Source: Agrostemma githago (taxonomy: Eukaryota; Streptophyta; Magnoliopsida; Caryophyllales; Caryophyllaceae). Taken from it: DNA of 64,000 nt. Within the stretch, counting starts at the first letter, position 1. The number at the start of each line of letters is the position of its first letter. Location of the stretch: contig OY288259.1 in NCBI GenBank assembly GCA_958450325.1, positions 59,050,987 to 59,114,986 of the forward strand. The letters run 5' to 3'. Both the position numbers and the translations under genes were made by a program. Below are positions 53,186 through 64,000 of the stretch, piece after piece. The notes under the pieces were generated by a model that worked only from the letters and a program-made list of their open reading frames with translations, was not told where the DNA came from and did no database searches.

Positions 53186-55562
53186 ATGGGTATCCCCAAA
53201 TTATTGTTCTTGAACAAATTAATCTCAAAATCAAGCTTCCAATCTCTCAAACCCCACTTCATTACTAGAAAAATCACCCAATATTCTACCCAATTCGACA
53301 ATTCATTACACTCCAAAATCGTCCAACTCTTGGCAAATTCCCCCAAAACCAGTGTTATTCCATTGTTATCTGAGTATGAGAAGGGAACTATTGTCAAACA
53401 TAGTGAAATTAAGAGGATTATTCACACTCTTCGTCAAAAACACCTCTTTGATCGTGCCCTTGAGGTCCGTTTTTTCGATTTAATTGATTTCGGCACATTT
53501 CTGCACTGCCCCCTTTGTTATACCGTAAATGTCTTAGTCTAGTGGTTAATTCGGAGTTACCTTGAACAATAGGTCCCAGACTCGATCCCCTCCTCGTTAG
53601 AAAATTGATAGGAAAGCCAATTTATTTGAAATGGGTTAGTGATTTGTGGTTTGTTGTTGTAAAGACTGTGACTTTGATACATTATTATGCATTTTTTTCC
53701 AAATTATTTTGGTTATGATGATGAATTTGAACACATTTTATTGACAAATTGATACTAGTAAAAACAATGCATTTGAAGTGGGTTAGTACTTAGTAGTATG
53801 TAGATTGTAGAAGTTTGTTGTTGTAACTTGTAAGTTAGTATTGATGGTACTTGTCTGTACTGCCTTCTGTTCTAAAGATTGTGACTTTGATATATCATCA
53901 TGCATTTTTCCATAATATTTTGGTCGAAAAATGATTGTAATGTCGGTGCATTTGAAACGGGTTAGTAGTATGTAGTATGTAGTATGTGTATGTACTCGCG
54001 ATTTGCTGCTGTTGGATAGTATTGAATGTATTGATGGTAGTTATCAGTTTTAGAGATGATGTAGGAATCAATCTCGAAACAGCCTTGGCTTTTAGTGTCA
54101 CTTACACATGAGTAAGGTTGCGTATATTTGACCCTCCTATTGCTTACTACCCTGCACTTTCTGGGAGTTCTTGAGGCGTTGGGTACTGTTATGTTATAGC
54201 CACTGTTAGTGGAGATGATGTGGGTAACAGGGTAAATGAGTATATATTTTATAAAACTGAAACTTTCAGGGAATCGAAGGGTTTGAAGCCTTTGTCATGA
54301 GACTTGTATGCTTCAAAACCTGCTAAATTTGCTGTTAATGGCAGGTTTCTGAGTGGATAACTGGCAGATCCATCGGCCCTCCGGTTTTCGGCGATCTTGC
54401 AGTGAGGCTCGATCTCACAGGTCAAGTACACGGCGTTGAAGCTGCCGAAAGATTATTCAACGACGTCAACGATCATTCAGAACGTATGTACGGTGCGCTT
54501 CTCAGCTGTTACGTGAAAGCAAACCTCGTCGACAAGTCTCTCTCACATTTCCAGACAATGAAGGACAAAGGGATCATCACAAATGCCCTAGCTTACAACA
54601 ACATCATGACTCTATACATGAAGACCGGAGAAGTTGACAAAGTTCCCAAGTTGCTATTCCAGATGGAGGAAGACGGTGTAACCCCCGACATTATCAGCTA
54701 TAAAATCTGCCTTAAATCATTGGCATTGAAGTCCGATACTGCTGTTCTCGAGAAGATGCTGAATATGATGGAAACTAAACGAGGTCCCACGATAGACTGG
54801 TCTACGTGCTGTTTGGTTGCTGATTACTTCATCAACGAGGGTTGTAAGGAAAAGGCGGTATGCTATTTACAAAAGGCTGAGAATAGGGTTCGAGGCAACC
54901 CGATTGGTATAAAACATTTAATTACTTTATATGCAAAGCTCGGCGATTCAGCTCAAATAATGAGTTTGTGGAGGATACACAAACAAGTGTGTAAAGCACA
55001 AATAAACGTCGATTATATGGTCGTGATTAGCTCCTTGGTTAAAGTAGATGAGATCGAGGAGGCCGAGAGGGTATTGCACGAGTGGGAGTCATCCGGTAAC
55101 TCTTATGATTTCCGTGTCGTCAATGTTCTTCTACTCGGTTACTCTCGAAAGGGGATGGTTGAAAAAGGGGAGCGATTAGTCGAGGATGTTATTAGCAAGG
55201 GGAAATCGCCAATCCCGAGCACTTGGACCATCATTAGTGGAGGGCACATCAAGTGTGGGAATATGGGTAAGGCGTTAGAGCGCATGAAGAAAGGACTTGA
55301 ACTAGGGCCGGAATACGAGGGTTGGGTTCCGAATCAAGAAACCGTCTCAAGCATACTCAAGTGGCTCGGTGACGAAGGAGGAATGGAAGAAGTTGATGGG
55401 TTTTTAGAAGTGTTGTGTAAGGTTGTTCCTATGAACCAAGAGATGTACTCTACTCTGATAAGAGCCAATGTTAGACATGGTAAAGATATTGGTGAAATTC
55501 TGGAGAGGATGAAGGCGGATAATGTAGATGCCGATGAAGAAACAAGTAAGCTTATCAAGTGA
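53186..55562 (+). CDS. P-class pentatricopeptide repeat protein, probably mitochondrial, two exons
   Basis: Exon 1 53186-53464 and exon 2 54345-55562 join in phase 0 to 498 residues. The first 40 residues are rich in Lys, Ser, Leu and Phe and lack acidic residues, which suits mitochondrial import. PPR helix pairs run from about residue 125 to 490, for example YGALLSCYVKANLVDKSLSH, YNNIMTLYMKTGEVDKVPKL and TWTIISGGHIKCGNMGKALE. It resembles the short P-class group of At2g20710/At4g21705. Such proteins bind single-stranded organellar RNA; no DYW or E domain is present, so editing is unlikely. The Met at 54402 is internal to exon 2. A tRNA-like repeat sits in the intron. Confidence 0.92.
53535..53610 (+). 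repeat. tRNA-derived SINE-like segment in the PPR intron
   Basis: TTAGTCTAGTGGTTAAT looks like a tRNA A box and CAGACTCGATCCCC like a B box about 35 bp later, the usual head of plant SINEs. No clear tail or target duplication, so probably an old or truncated copy. Confidence 0.5.
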
Positions 55563-56828
55563 AGCATAAGTTTTTTCATCGCAGACCTTAATCAGTGATC
55601 ATGACCGATCCAACTTGTCTGAGGCTTTGAACCATGCTGTAAACTGACCGAAAATGCTCGTGTTTGTGAGTATTTGTTTGTTTTTCCCCCTCGAGGAAAC
55701 GGAATTCAAACGGTGCAATCCATCGTTTACATGCTTGTATCGGTAGGCCAAAACCACAGTGGTTCACGGGTTCAGATTTGGCCCACCTAGTCGACCTGCC
55801 TTGGGCCTGCAAAAAATAGTATCGGGTTGGGTTTGGGTCAGCCATTAGCTAACCCGGTCTAGTAACATGTTTAAGGAGTCTTATTTCCATCAGTATTACA
55901 CAACAAAAACACACTAAATCTGAATCTAAACTTGTATGGTATGTGCTTATGATTAATCTAATATTGTCACTATAATTACAAAATCAAAAGCCAAAGTTAT
56001 GTATACAATGATTTAAAATTAAAATTCTGTTTTCTTCCAAAAAAAAAAACTGATATTTAAATTAAAAAAATATTAAAAATAAGGTGACACCAGTCTCTAT
56101 TCCCCATACAGAAAACAGCCCATCAAAACTGAGTATGGTCCCTGACATTGGACCCTTTTTTTATTGCCCCAAATCTTGTCTCAAACATGATTGATTGCAA
56201 AGGTAGAATTTTAGATAGAAAATCACCACAAAAGTATATTGGAGTAAATCTATCTTTGTCCTAAATCACTGTTAAAAGCTAAAGTTCTCTTATTATGATC
56301 ATAATTAATCACACTTCTTACCTTCGACCCCACTTACCTACAGTTTACGAGAGCTCTTGAAACATCGTCTTCACACTTTCCAACTCAAAACTTATTCTAT
56401 ATAATGTCGTTTAAAATATACATCGTACTCCGTAGTATTTCTAATTGATCCTTGTGATGTCCCCGAACCCTGAAATTCAATTTAAGGGAGCTCTTGAAAT
56501 ATCGGAATAATGTTAATGTACACTAAAGTGGGGGAGAAAGTGAAGTGAATTTATTATGCACCAGTCCTTAAGCCAAGAATCTCTCTTAGTTTTGTTTCAC
56601 ACTTTTCCTCACACTCTAGTTAAGTGTTTAACTGTGTTCTTGCTTTCATGCTGTTTTTTTGTTTGGTTACACTGTTTTAGTGTGAGAGAGAAAGAAAGTG
56701 TTGTTCTTTTATCACTCCCCCCACCCACCTCCAAAGTCCAAAAACCCTTGCTTTAGCTTCTCACTTGCACTTCCCCCACTTTCTCTCTCTAGAAAGTTGC
56801 AACCTTTATCTCTCTAGAAAGTTGCAAA
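55563..56828. other. Intergenic between PPR and CTL genes
   Basis: Contains the PPR 3' UTR and the CTL promoter and 5' UTR. The last 250 bp are pyrimidine-rich (CTCTCTAGAAAGTTGCAA appears twice near 56784-56826, an 18-bp tandem duplication). No other gene seen. Confidence 0.5.
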
Positions 56829-59800
56829 ATGAGGCCAGTTATAGGGAGGTACCCATCAAGTGATGGAGGTCAGCTTGGTGGTGGGATTATTAAGAAAGAT
56901 AGGAAATGTAGAGATGTTGTGTTTCTTCTAATCTTCATTGCTTTCTGGGTTGGTATGATTGTTAACTCTAGCTTTGGATTCAATCAAGGAAATCCACTTA
57001 GGTAACTCAATTTTCCAACTTTTTTGAACTAATCCCACTTCATATTTCATCATTTCTTTGTAGAATGTAGGTCATGTGCCCCCCCTCCCCCTTTTTATGG
57101 TAAAGTAATCATCTTTTAGTTTGTGTGATGTACCTGGATTTGTTTCTTTTTTTGAGGGATGTATGAATTTTGCATCACAGATTTGATTTTGTGGTCGCAT
57201 TTATGTGGATTTTGGAGCATTCTGCTGTTCCTACTGCTGAATTTTTAGCAGAATTTGCTTCAGCAACTGTGCTACTAAGCTGTGTAAACTTGTTTCAGTT
57301 AGTCGTTCCTCGGTCGCAGCATATGACAATTGCAGAGTATAATTTGCGCCTTTAGCTCTATGTTTTTTTACTGTGATTTTGGGGGAATGATATTGGGAAG
57401 TTGAAATAGGGAAGCTTTTTATGTTGAAGGCCACTAGAAGTTCAGTTGGGTGTTTTTTTAATGCAATAGCAGCTTATCACTAGTTCACTACTACTTACTA
57501 GAGGATATTGTGTGTGTGTTTTCGATGTCTTCCATTTCCGTTCTATTCAGCTGCATCTGATCAAGGATGTATGATTTGTTAATCATTTTCGTGCTCTTGT
57601 TAGTTAGGAGTTAGGACATGTTGTTTCCTGCAATTTGATAGTTTTAGTTAGTATATTTCTAGTTTAGTGTAAAAATGTTGAAAATGATATGTGCTGAAAT
57701 GTAAATGTATGATGTTTAGCCTGTTAGACGTTCATCAATGCAGAAATTGAGAAAGATGTGTCATGTGTGTTCAACAATGAAATGAACAATCAGATTAACT
57801 TTTGATTCGATTTGATTCGGTATGTTGGTTTACCAGGTTAACTTATGGACTGGATTATAAAGGGAATCTTTGTGGTGACCGACATGCCAATCCTGATCTC
57901 CGCGAACTGGAACTCAGATATTGGATGAATCCGAACCAGGTTTATGAAAGCGGACTGAAGAAAAGCGATTTCAAACTCGAGGATGCGAGAAGCATTTGTT
58001 TGTTGGATTGCCCTTATCCAGAAGAAGATTCCTTAGGTTGGGTCTGTGACTATCCAGATGGAGATGTACACCTCACTGTCGATGAATGGATTGACAGGAA
58101 CTATAATTATTTTGAATTCCTCAGTCCAGATATGCGGAATTCTTCACTTCAACTTCAAGGACCCTGCTACCCTGTCATATACCCCAGTGTTAATGGTAAC
58201 TCAAGATTTCGATTCCTATTCCGTTAAAATATAGCCTTGTTGGTAGGTAGTACTTTGTTCTGGGGAAGGCCTGCCCTTTGACCTAAACTTTTCTACGCCC
58301 AAAAAATAAAAATTAATTACTGTATAAACCACCTTGAACTCGTAGATTTTTGCCAGTTCCCTTTGGATCTTAATGTTTCATCCTCGATATTTAAAGGTCA
58401 TGTTCCTTTATCAAAGTTTCTTCCTTTACTTCCGTCACACATACCTCCGCTTTTGACTTCCATAGGAGAAGTTTTGAATGGCTGTAGATTCTAGAAGTGA
58501 AGAGTCAAAGTGACATAAATCTGAAGTCGTTAGTAAGTTTGTTGGTTCTTGGCTGAATGCTTTTCCATTCTATTGCTTTCAAGTTTTCTGGAGCTGTCAA
58601 TTCATAGCACGTCCATCAAATATGTCGTTACGACATTGGCAGCAGATGGGTGGAATAAAGATCAATGACGGGCTTGAAATAGACAAATCAATACACAAGT
58701 CAATTAACACTCGGTCTGCTGTCTTAAAGGTTGGTGCTCTTACTTTTACAGTTCATACAATGACAATTCATACTTTGTTTTTTTGTGAATTCATGTGTTG
58801 GAAATGTGCGACGTGCAGAGATACATGGCTGACATTGGAAAATCATGGCCGGTATTGATAGTTTGTGGAGCACTTGTGCCACTTCTCTTGTCGGTGATTT
58901 GGTTGCTTTTGATCCGACATTTCGTCTCTGGAATGCCATGGATAACAGTCGTCCTCTTCAACATTCTCGTGATATCAGTCACAATGTTCTTTTATTTAAA
59001 AGGTTAGAATTTTACCATCCAAATCTTATTTTCACATTATACAATTTAATGAAACGCGGGGAAATTTTCTAATCATGTGTACAATTAACAGCTGGATGGA
59101 TGGGGAACGATGCTGTGACCCCGATTGTCGGTGAGCATGATCCGTACATTCATGTATACGGAAGGGTAAGGTCTCATAACTCTCATTTATCAAAGTCGGT
59201 TTAAGACGAAATGTCCAAATTAGACGTTTTTTTAACAGTGAAAAAAATTATGTCACAGGAATTAACTCACATGCGTGTTGCTGCGACTGTGATGACCGTT
59301 GTTATGGGGATTTCACTCCTTGCATCTATTGCTATTGTTAGGCGTATTCTTATGGCAACATCCGTTTTAAAGGCAAGTCTAAATCTTTCCGATTTATGAT
59401 TTATTCATCCGTTTGTTTTATATTAGTGATTAGATTATCCGTAATCTTCTACTGACACGGTGCTCGACTATTTTTTAGGTGGCTGCTAAAGTCATAGGAG
59501 AAGTCCAAGCTCTTATGATATTTCCGATCATACCCTTTACCATTCTCGCAATATTCTACATGATTTGGTTATCAGCTGCCTTTCATTTATTTAGCTCCGG
59601 AGAGGTCCGTCAAAATAACTGCAACTCCAACTGCTGCGCTTATGATCTCGCATCCATGCGAGTCAGCTGCGAACGCTGTTGTGGTTACAGTATCCATTAT
59701 ACTCCGCACATCGGAGTTGCTATTCTCTTTCATTTGTTGGGTGGTTATTGGGCCACCCATTTCTTCATCGTTTCATCATCGACTGTCATTGCTGGATCCG

Positions 59801-60785
59801 TTGCTTCTTATTATTGGGCCCGCGGTGACACCTCCGTGAGTATACAACAATCCATGCTGATTCTATTTGTACTTAGGCTATGTTGTTCTTTCTAACAATA
59901 TATAGATTGCATTTGCAGCCAGATATTCCGTTTCTTCCAGTTTTCGGCTCAATGAAGAGGCTTCTACGATACAACCTTGGTTCAGTTGCTATTGGTTCTC
60001 TGCTTCTTTCGTTCGTGGAATCTATTCGGTTTATACTTGAGTCAATTCGCCGGAAGCTGAAAGTTTCCTATGTCACACCAGATAATTGGTTCAGGAAGAT
60101 AGTCTATCATTCTTCTAATTTCTGCTTGAAGTCTGTCGAGTGGACCCTTAAATCTGTAAACCGTAACGCTTACATAATGGTATGTTTTTTTTGTCCTATT
60201 CTCATTTCGAAATCACTAAAACTTGTGTAAGACAGTTTTAACTGATTGTAAATTTTGGAATTATGATTTGTAGATTGCGATAACAGGGAAAAGCTTCTTC
60301 AAATCGTCTGCTATCGCGACAAGTTTAATCATGAACAACATACTAAGAATCGGAAAGGTAAATGTGATCGGAGATGTCATTCTTGCTCTTGGAAAGTTGT
60401 GTGTTAGCTTATCAAGTGCATTGTTCGGGTTCCTCATGTTGGATTCGTACAAGTACAAGTCTGCCCATAACAAGATCTCATCTCCATTGTTCCCTGTGCT
60501 GGTACGCTTCTCATCTCCATTGTTAACGACGGTCTTTCTCATCTTAGTTCCCGACAATACTGCTGGTTTGACATACTGAATGATTGGTTCAACGTGCAGG
60601 CGTGTTGGGCTCTAGGCTATATTGTTGCCACATTGTTCTTCGGCGTTGTGGAGATGTCCATTGATACCATTATCCTGTCGTTTTGCCAAGACGCGGAGGA
60701 GCACCAAGGCACAGCTCAGTACGCCCCTCCCCTTCTCATCGAGACCCTTAACGATGAAAATGATACCCAAAGACTCACACAATGA
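56829..60785 (+). CDS. CTL1: Choline transporter-like protein (CTL1/CHER1 type), ten exons
   Basis: Exons 56829-57001, 57837-58195, 58584-58729, 58819-59002, 59092-59165, 59259-59372, 59479-59835, 59919-60179, 60274-60501 and 60600-60785 give 693 residues in frame. Membrane segment 1 (about 30-50, VVFLLIFIAFWVGMIVNSS) is followed by a large Cys-containing loop (LTYGLDYKGNLCGDRHANPD), then about nine further membrane segments. The SLC44 signature region RNAYIMIAITGKSFFKSS lies near residue 540-560. In Arabidopsis CHER1/CTL1 acts at the trans-Golgi and sieve plates in choline and lipid homeostasis and auxin-carrier trafficking; this role is by homology. Intron 6 has a GC donor (AAG/GCAAGT). Confidence 0.95.
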
Positions 60786-61412
60786 TATGACAATTTGCTT
60801 AGAAACTTCACAAATTAGCACTCTTCCGGCTTTGCAACGAGCCTAGGGTCGTCCTGTAGACGGTAATTGCTGTGCCCGTGTATATATGCGAATTGTCGGT
60901 GAACTTAAATTATTATTATTATGGCCAGAGAGTTTTGTTAATCTCGAGATCCGGCAGATGGTAATTAGTAATTACTGTAGTGATTAGTATGGAGGAGTAC
61001 TTTGTGTATGCTGAAATTTGTACTTTACTACGTAATCCAGTTAAGAATTTTTTGGGGTCTGCCAGATTAATTGAAGCTGTTCTGATTCACGGTATAGAGA
61101 TCGTCTCATACTATATACTGCATCGAATTGCAGGAGGATAAATTAAATGTGTATGAAGCAAAACATTTTTTTTTTTTTTTATATTCATTGAGTTCATACC
61201 TGCTACCCTTCACAAGAAAAATCGCCAATGAATTAGTCGAGGTTTTTTGGGTGTAAATGGAGCCACAAGGCTAACTTTGATAATGACGGGTTTCAAATAC
61301 ATGTCTTGAGACCCCTCAATGACTTTACCGGTATGATAGTACAGTATATGCTTAAACTTGCCATTGTCGCACAAAACCAGAGCTTTTAAAGTCACAGATT
61401 AGCCTTGGAGGT
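60786..61412. other. Intergenic between convergent CTL and Smr genes
   Basis: 3' UTRs of both genes and a T run near 61167-61181. No other feature. Confidence 0.5.
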
Positions 61413-63898
61413 TTAGAGTGGATCAGATTCCTGCTTTTTGGCAAAGCTTAAAGTTTTCGGGTTGATTTCATCCACCTTGATCACTATCGTTTTTCCGTTG
61501 TCTGCTTCTGTCCATTGGATAGATTCCTTCTCCAGAAGTTTCACGACCTGCGTGTTTGTATAACATCAAAAAACCAGACAGAAGTATAACATCAGATTAC
61601 AGTTAGCAATGTTTAGCAGCATACCAGTCTTTTCACGCGCCCCTTTTGGTTTTCTCCATCATCGCTCTGAACACCAATCTTTAAATTACGAATACCTGAG
61701 AAACAGGAACGTCGTGAAGTCATGTTTGCAGGTTGTAAGATTAGCAGGCATATACAGCGAACGAGAATTGGCCATGACATACGTACCTGGAATGCCTGCA
61801 AGATTAGAGAGATGAATCCTCAAAAGCTTTACGGCTTCTCTTGGTTCAAATGTACCGAAGTCTAACAGCATTTCTTCATCTGGCCTGCACCCCAACCAAC
61901 ATCAGCTAGTTACACCAGGATTGGTCATAAGATTTTTCCACTTTTTTCTTTAAAGAAACTGCATTCTTGAAACTAACCTTGCCTCTGTAAGCTTCTGCGC
62001 CGACTTTTCATCCGCTTCACGAGCCAGTTTGTTAAAAAATTGACCCTGAAATGCCATAAGAATACTAAGTAAACAGTATAAACTGCATCATCAGAATGCA
62101 TCAACAGAAAAGTTTGTGAGCCATTTTACTTCATTTTATCAGGCCTAAACAGTAAAAAGTAAAAACCAAAGATAACATGTCTTCGTCTCATTGCAAATGA
62201 AATCGATTTCCTTAGGGCAGCGGCAGCACCTCTTTCATAAGCTTAACGGCTCGCTCATTATCTCCCTTGGTGTAAGCATCGACAGCCTGCAAGTCAACCA
62301 AAAAGTCGTAAACAGATGACCCCGCGATTGCAAAAACACGAGAGATGAAGGAGGAGGAGGTAAATCTGATCTAATCCAAGCAACCGACAAGAAGAGATTA
62401 TTTGATGATATTCACGCGGAGATACATGCAAAATTGCAAATCCGATTGCTTACAGCTTTGTAGTACTCTTTCATAGTAATCCAATGCTCCCTCACAGCCT
62501 GGCGAAGCACCGTGAAGCTATTCTCATCCCCCTCTTCATCTTCAAATCAAGAACGTGCAAGGACAAGTATCAGCTCAACTTGAAACATATGCGACTAGAA
62601 GAGAGAATCATATATATATAAAACCGATCTCCTGGCAGTACCTTCTTTGGCATCAGTTAAAGCTTTCACAGCGACATATGGTTGTTCCCTCTTAGTCTCC
62701 TTTGGTGGTGCAACCACAGATCTCCCATATAAAACCGATCTCCTGAATCCAGCTCGAGGAATAATCCGTTTAGGCTGCTCTTCTACCCTTTCAGGAGCAG
62801 TAAACAAGGCTCCCAAAATCTCCGCCTGCAAATTACTACTCGTATTATTTTTACTTTTCTTACGTGGGTCTTTCCCATTTCGCTTCACCAGCCTAGTTCC
62901 ATCACCAAAAATAAGCAGGAAATGTATTAGACAGAAACATACACATGAGCAAACTGGAAGAAGATGTAAGACATTCCAGAAAGAAAGACGGAAACAGCAA
63001 ACCTTGGGCCTGGATAATCTGTTAACGGTGACTTTTCATAAAGCTTATAGGGTCCGATGTCTGGATACGTTTCCTGATATAGTTACAGGAATCTGGATGA
63101 GGGCTGCAAATCTAAAGAAAAATGAGTAAATAGGGCAATGCCTTTGTTTTCGAGGATGGAACTTACTGTTTCAGCCGAGCTGCAAAGAACATCGTCACTT
63201 TTCTCTAGAGTCGAAGCTGATAAGTCAACAAGTGTCTCCATACTCTATTTCAGGGAAATTGAACGGAAACATCAGATCAACAACAGATTAATAAGTTCAG
63301 TGTCGTAAGATAAACGAGGACCTCTAAGGCTCTAATTAATCCATCATGTGCAAAATCTCAAAGGTTAGAATTCTGTAAGGCCTAACCTTTTCCAGGTCGT
63401 ATCCACAGGTTCCTGCAAGTTTAGCGCACATTCAACATCAATACACGATCCAATTTCATAACCTTAGACAACAGCAATAATGACAGCTTTAAAGAAGAAA
63501 CAACACTGAAACTGTCTTCTGTGAAAAATCATAACCTTAGCATTCTCAGAAATTATATGAACGATGAATCGATGTGTGCTTAATTTTTAAACAGTTGTAG
63601 TGTTGTACTCCGTAACACAAATGGGATGCAGTAACAAACAGAAGCATCTGTTGTAAGATAAAACAGTCGCTGAAGTTCAGCATCAACATTAACTCACCGA
63701 GAACTTCATTGATTGTCTCAATGCCAAGTTGAAACCCATCTCCGAGCATTTCAAATAGAAACACTCCAATGTCTTCATGAATGCCATCATCTTTCACATT
63801 ACCACTCCTTGATACATTAGTCGATTCACGTGAGCCCTCGACAGTTACCAATTCACCTTGCGACTCTACTGTTGACTTCACACATTCTCCTGCAATCC
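61413..63898 (-). CDS. DUF1771/Smr-domain protein, 3' eleven exons (5' end outside window)
   Basis: Visible exons: 63898-63698, 63412-63387, 63244-63167, 63073-63003, 62892-62642, 62539-62454, 62286-62230, 62045-61978, 61884-61787, 61695-61625 and 61547-61413, frame kept, about 380 residues, start codon missing. A CUE/UBA-like helix region (GIETINEVLGTCGYDLEK) is followed by a basic linker, a DUF1771 segment (LRQAVREHWITMKEYYK, then AVDAYTKGDNERAVKLMKE, FFNKLAREADEKSAQKLTEA) and a C-terminal Smr-like domain (LLDFGTFEPREAVKLLRIHL to NPKTLSFAKK). The usual Smr LDLHG motif is replaced by LDFGT and the T-G-x-G nucleic-acid loop is absent, as in the plant SMR group At5g58720. RNA or DNA binding is possible but unproven. 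Confidence 0.88.
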
Positions 63899-64000
63899 CT
63901 GAAAAATATCCTAGAGTAAAAATATGTAACCCGATAAGGGAACGAGTGCAATGCTAAGTTTAGTCTTCTAACAGATCCAAATACAGATGAACGTGTCTTA

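Noticed and set aside
54402..54404. ATG at 54402 as the PPR start
   Set aside because: It is inside exon 2; exon 1 at 53186 supplies a start, a targeting sequence and a phase-0 junction.

Overview
The window is nuclear DNA from a flowering plant. It has split genes with GT-AG introns, organelle-targeted and plant-specific proteins (ferredoxin-nitrite reductase, type 3 metallothionein, PPR, WEB family), Tat-lineage Ty3/gypsy and Ty1/copia elements, Stowaway MITEs and SINE-like retroposons. From memory of the spinach protein, the nitrite reductase looks very close to it. That and the repeat flavour suggest a Caryophyllales eudicot, but the order is an inference, not something proven here.

Layout. 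(1) 1-7293: 5' part of a Tat-lineage Ty3/gypsy retrotransposon on the minus strand, made of LTR, tRNA-Arg-type primer site, leader, and one uninterrupted gag-protease-RT frame that leaves the window at base 1. It lies in, or directly against, a decayed gene of unknown function (7294-8504). (2) 8698-9288: a Ty1/copia LTR remnant carrying a complete SINE with a 12-bp target duplication. (3) 9511-11292: an F-box/LRR gene with a frameshift. (4) 12.3-17.5 kb: a dead RNase H-like fragment, COX17, and a type 3 metallothionein. (5) 17.9-23.9 kb: repeat-rich ground with two converging copies of a small secreted cysteine-rich peptide gene, both disturbed, on either side of a six-unit ~322-bp tandem array. 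(6) 25.4-60.8 kb: gene-rich core with NSF (21 exons, minus), nitrite reductase (plus), a WEB-family coiled-coil protein (minus), a RING-H2 protein (plus), a UBC25/26-like E2 (minus), a PPR protein (plus) and a CHER1/CTL1-like choline transporter (plus). (7) 61.4-64 kb: the 3' part of a DUF1771/Smr-domain gene (minus), running off the right edge.

I rebuilt exon structures by hand. For NSF, NiR, WEB, UBC, PPR, CTL, MT3 and Smr the joined exons keep frame through every junction. NSF intron 1 is a textbook U12-type AT-AC intron. NSF introns 4 and 10 and CTL intron 6 have GC donors. The genes are ordinary single-copy housekeeping genes with no operon-like logic. Related themes do recur: vesicle and membrane traffic (NSF, and a CTL whose family acts in trafficking), protein turnover (F-box, RING-H2, UBC), and mitochondria or plastids (COX17, PPR, NiR). 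The most unusual material is the peptide pair around the satellite block and the fold-back element inside NSF intron 4.
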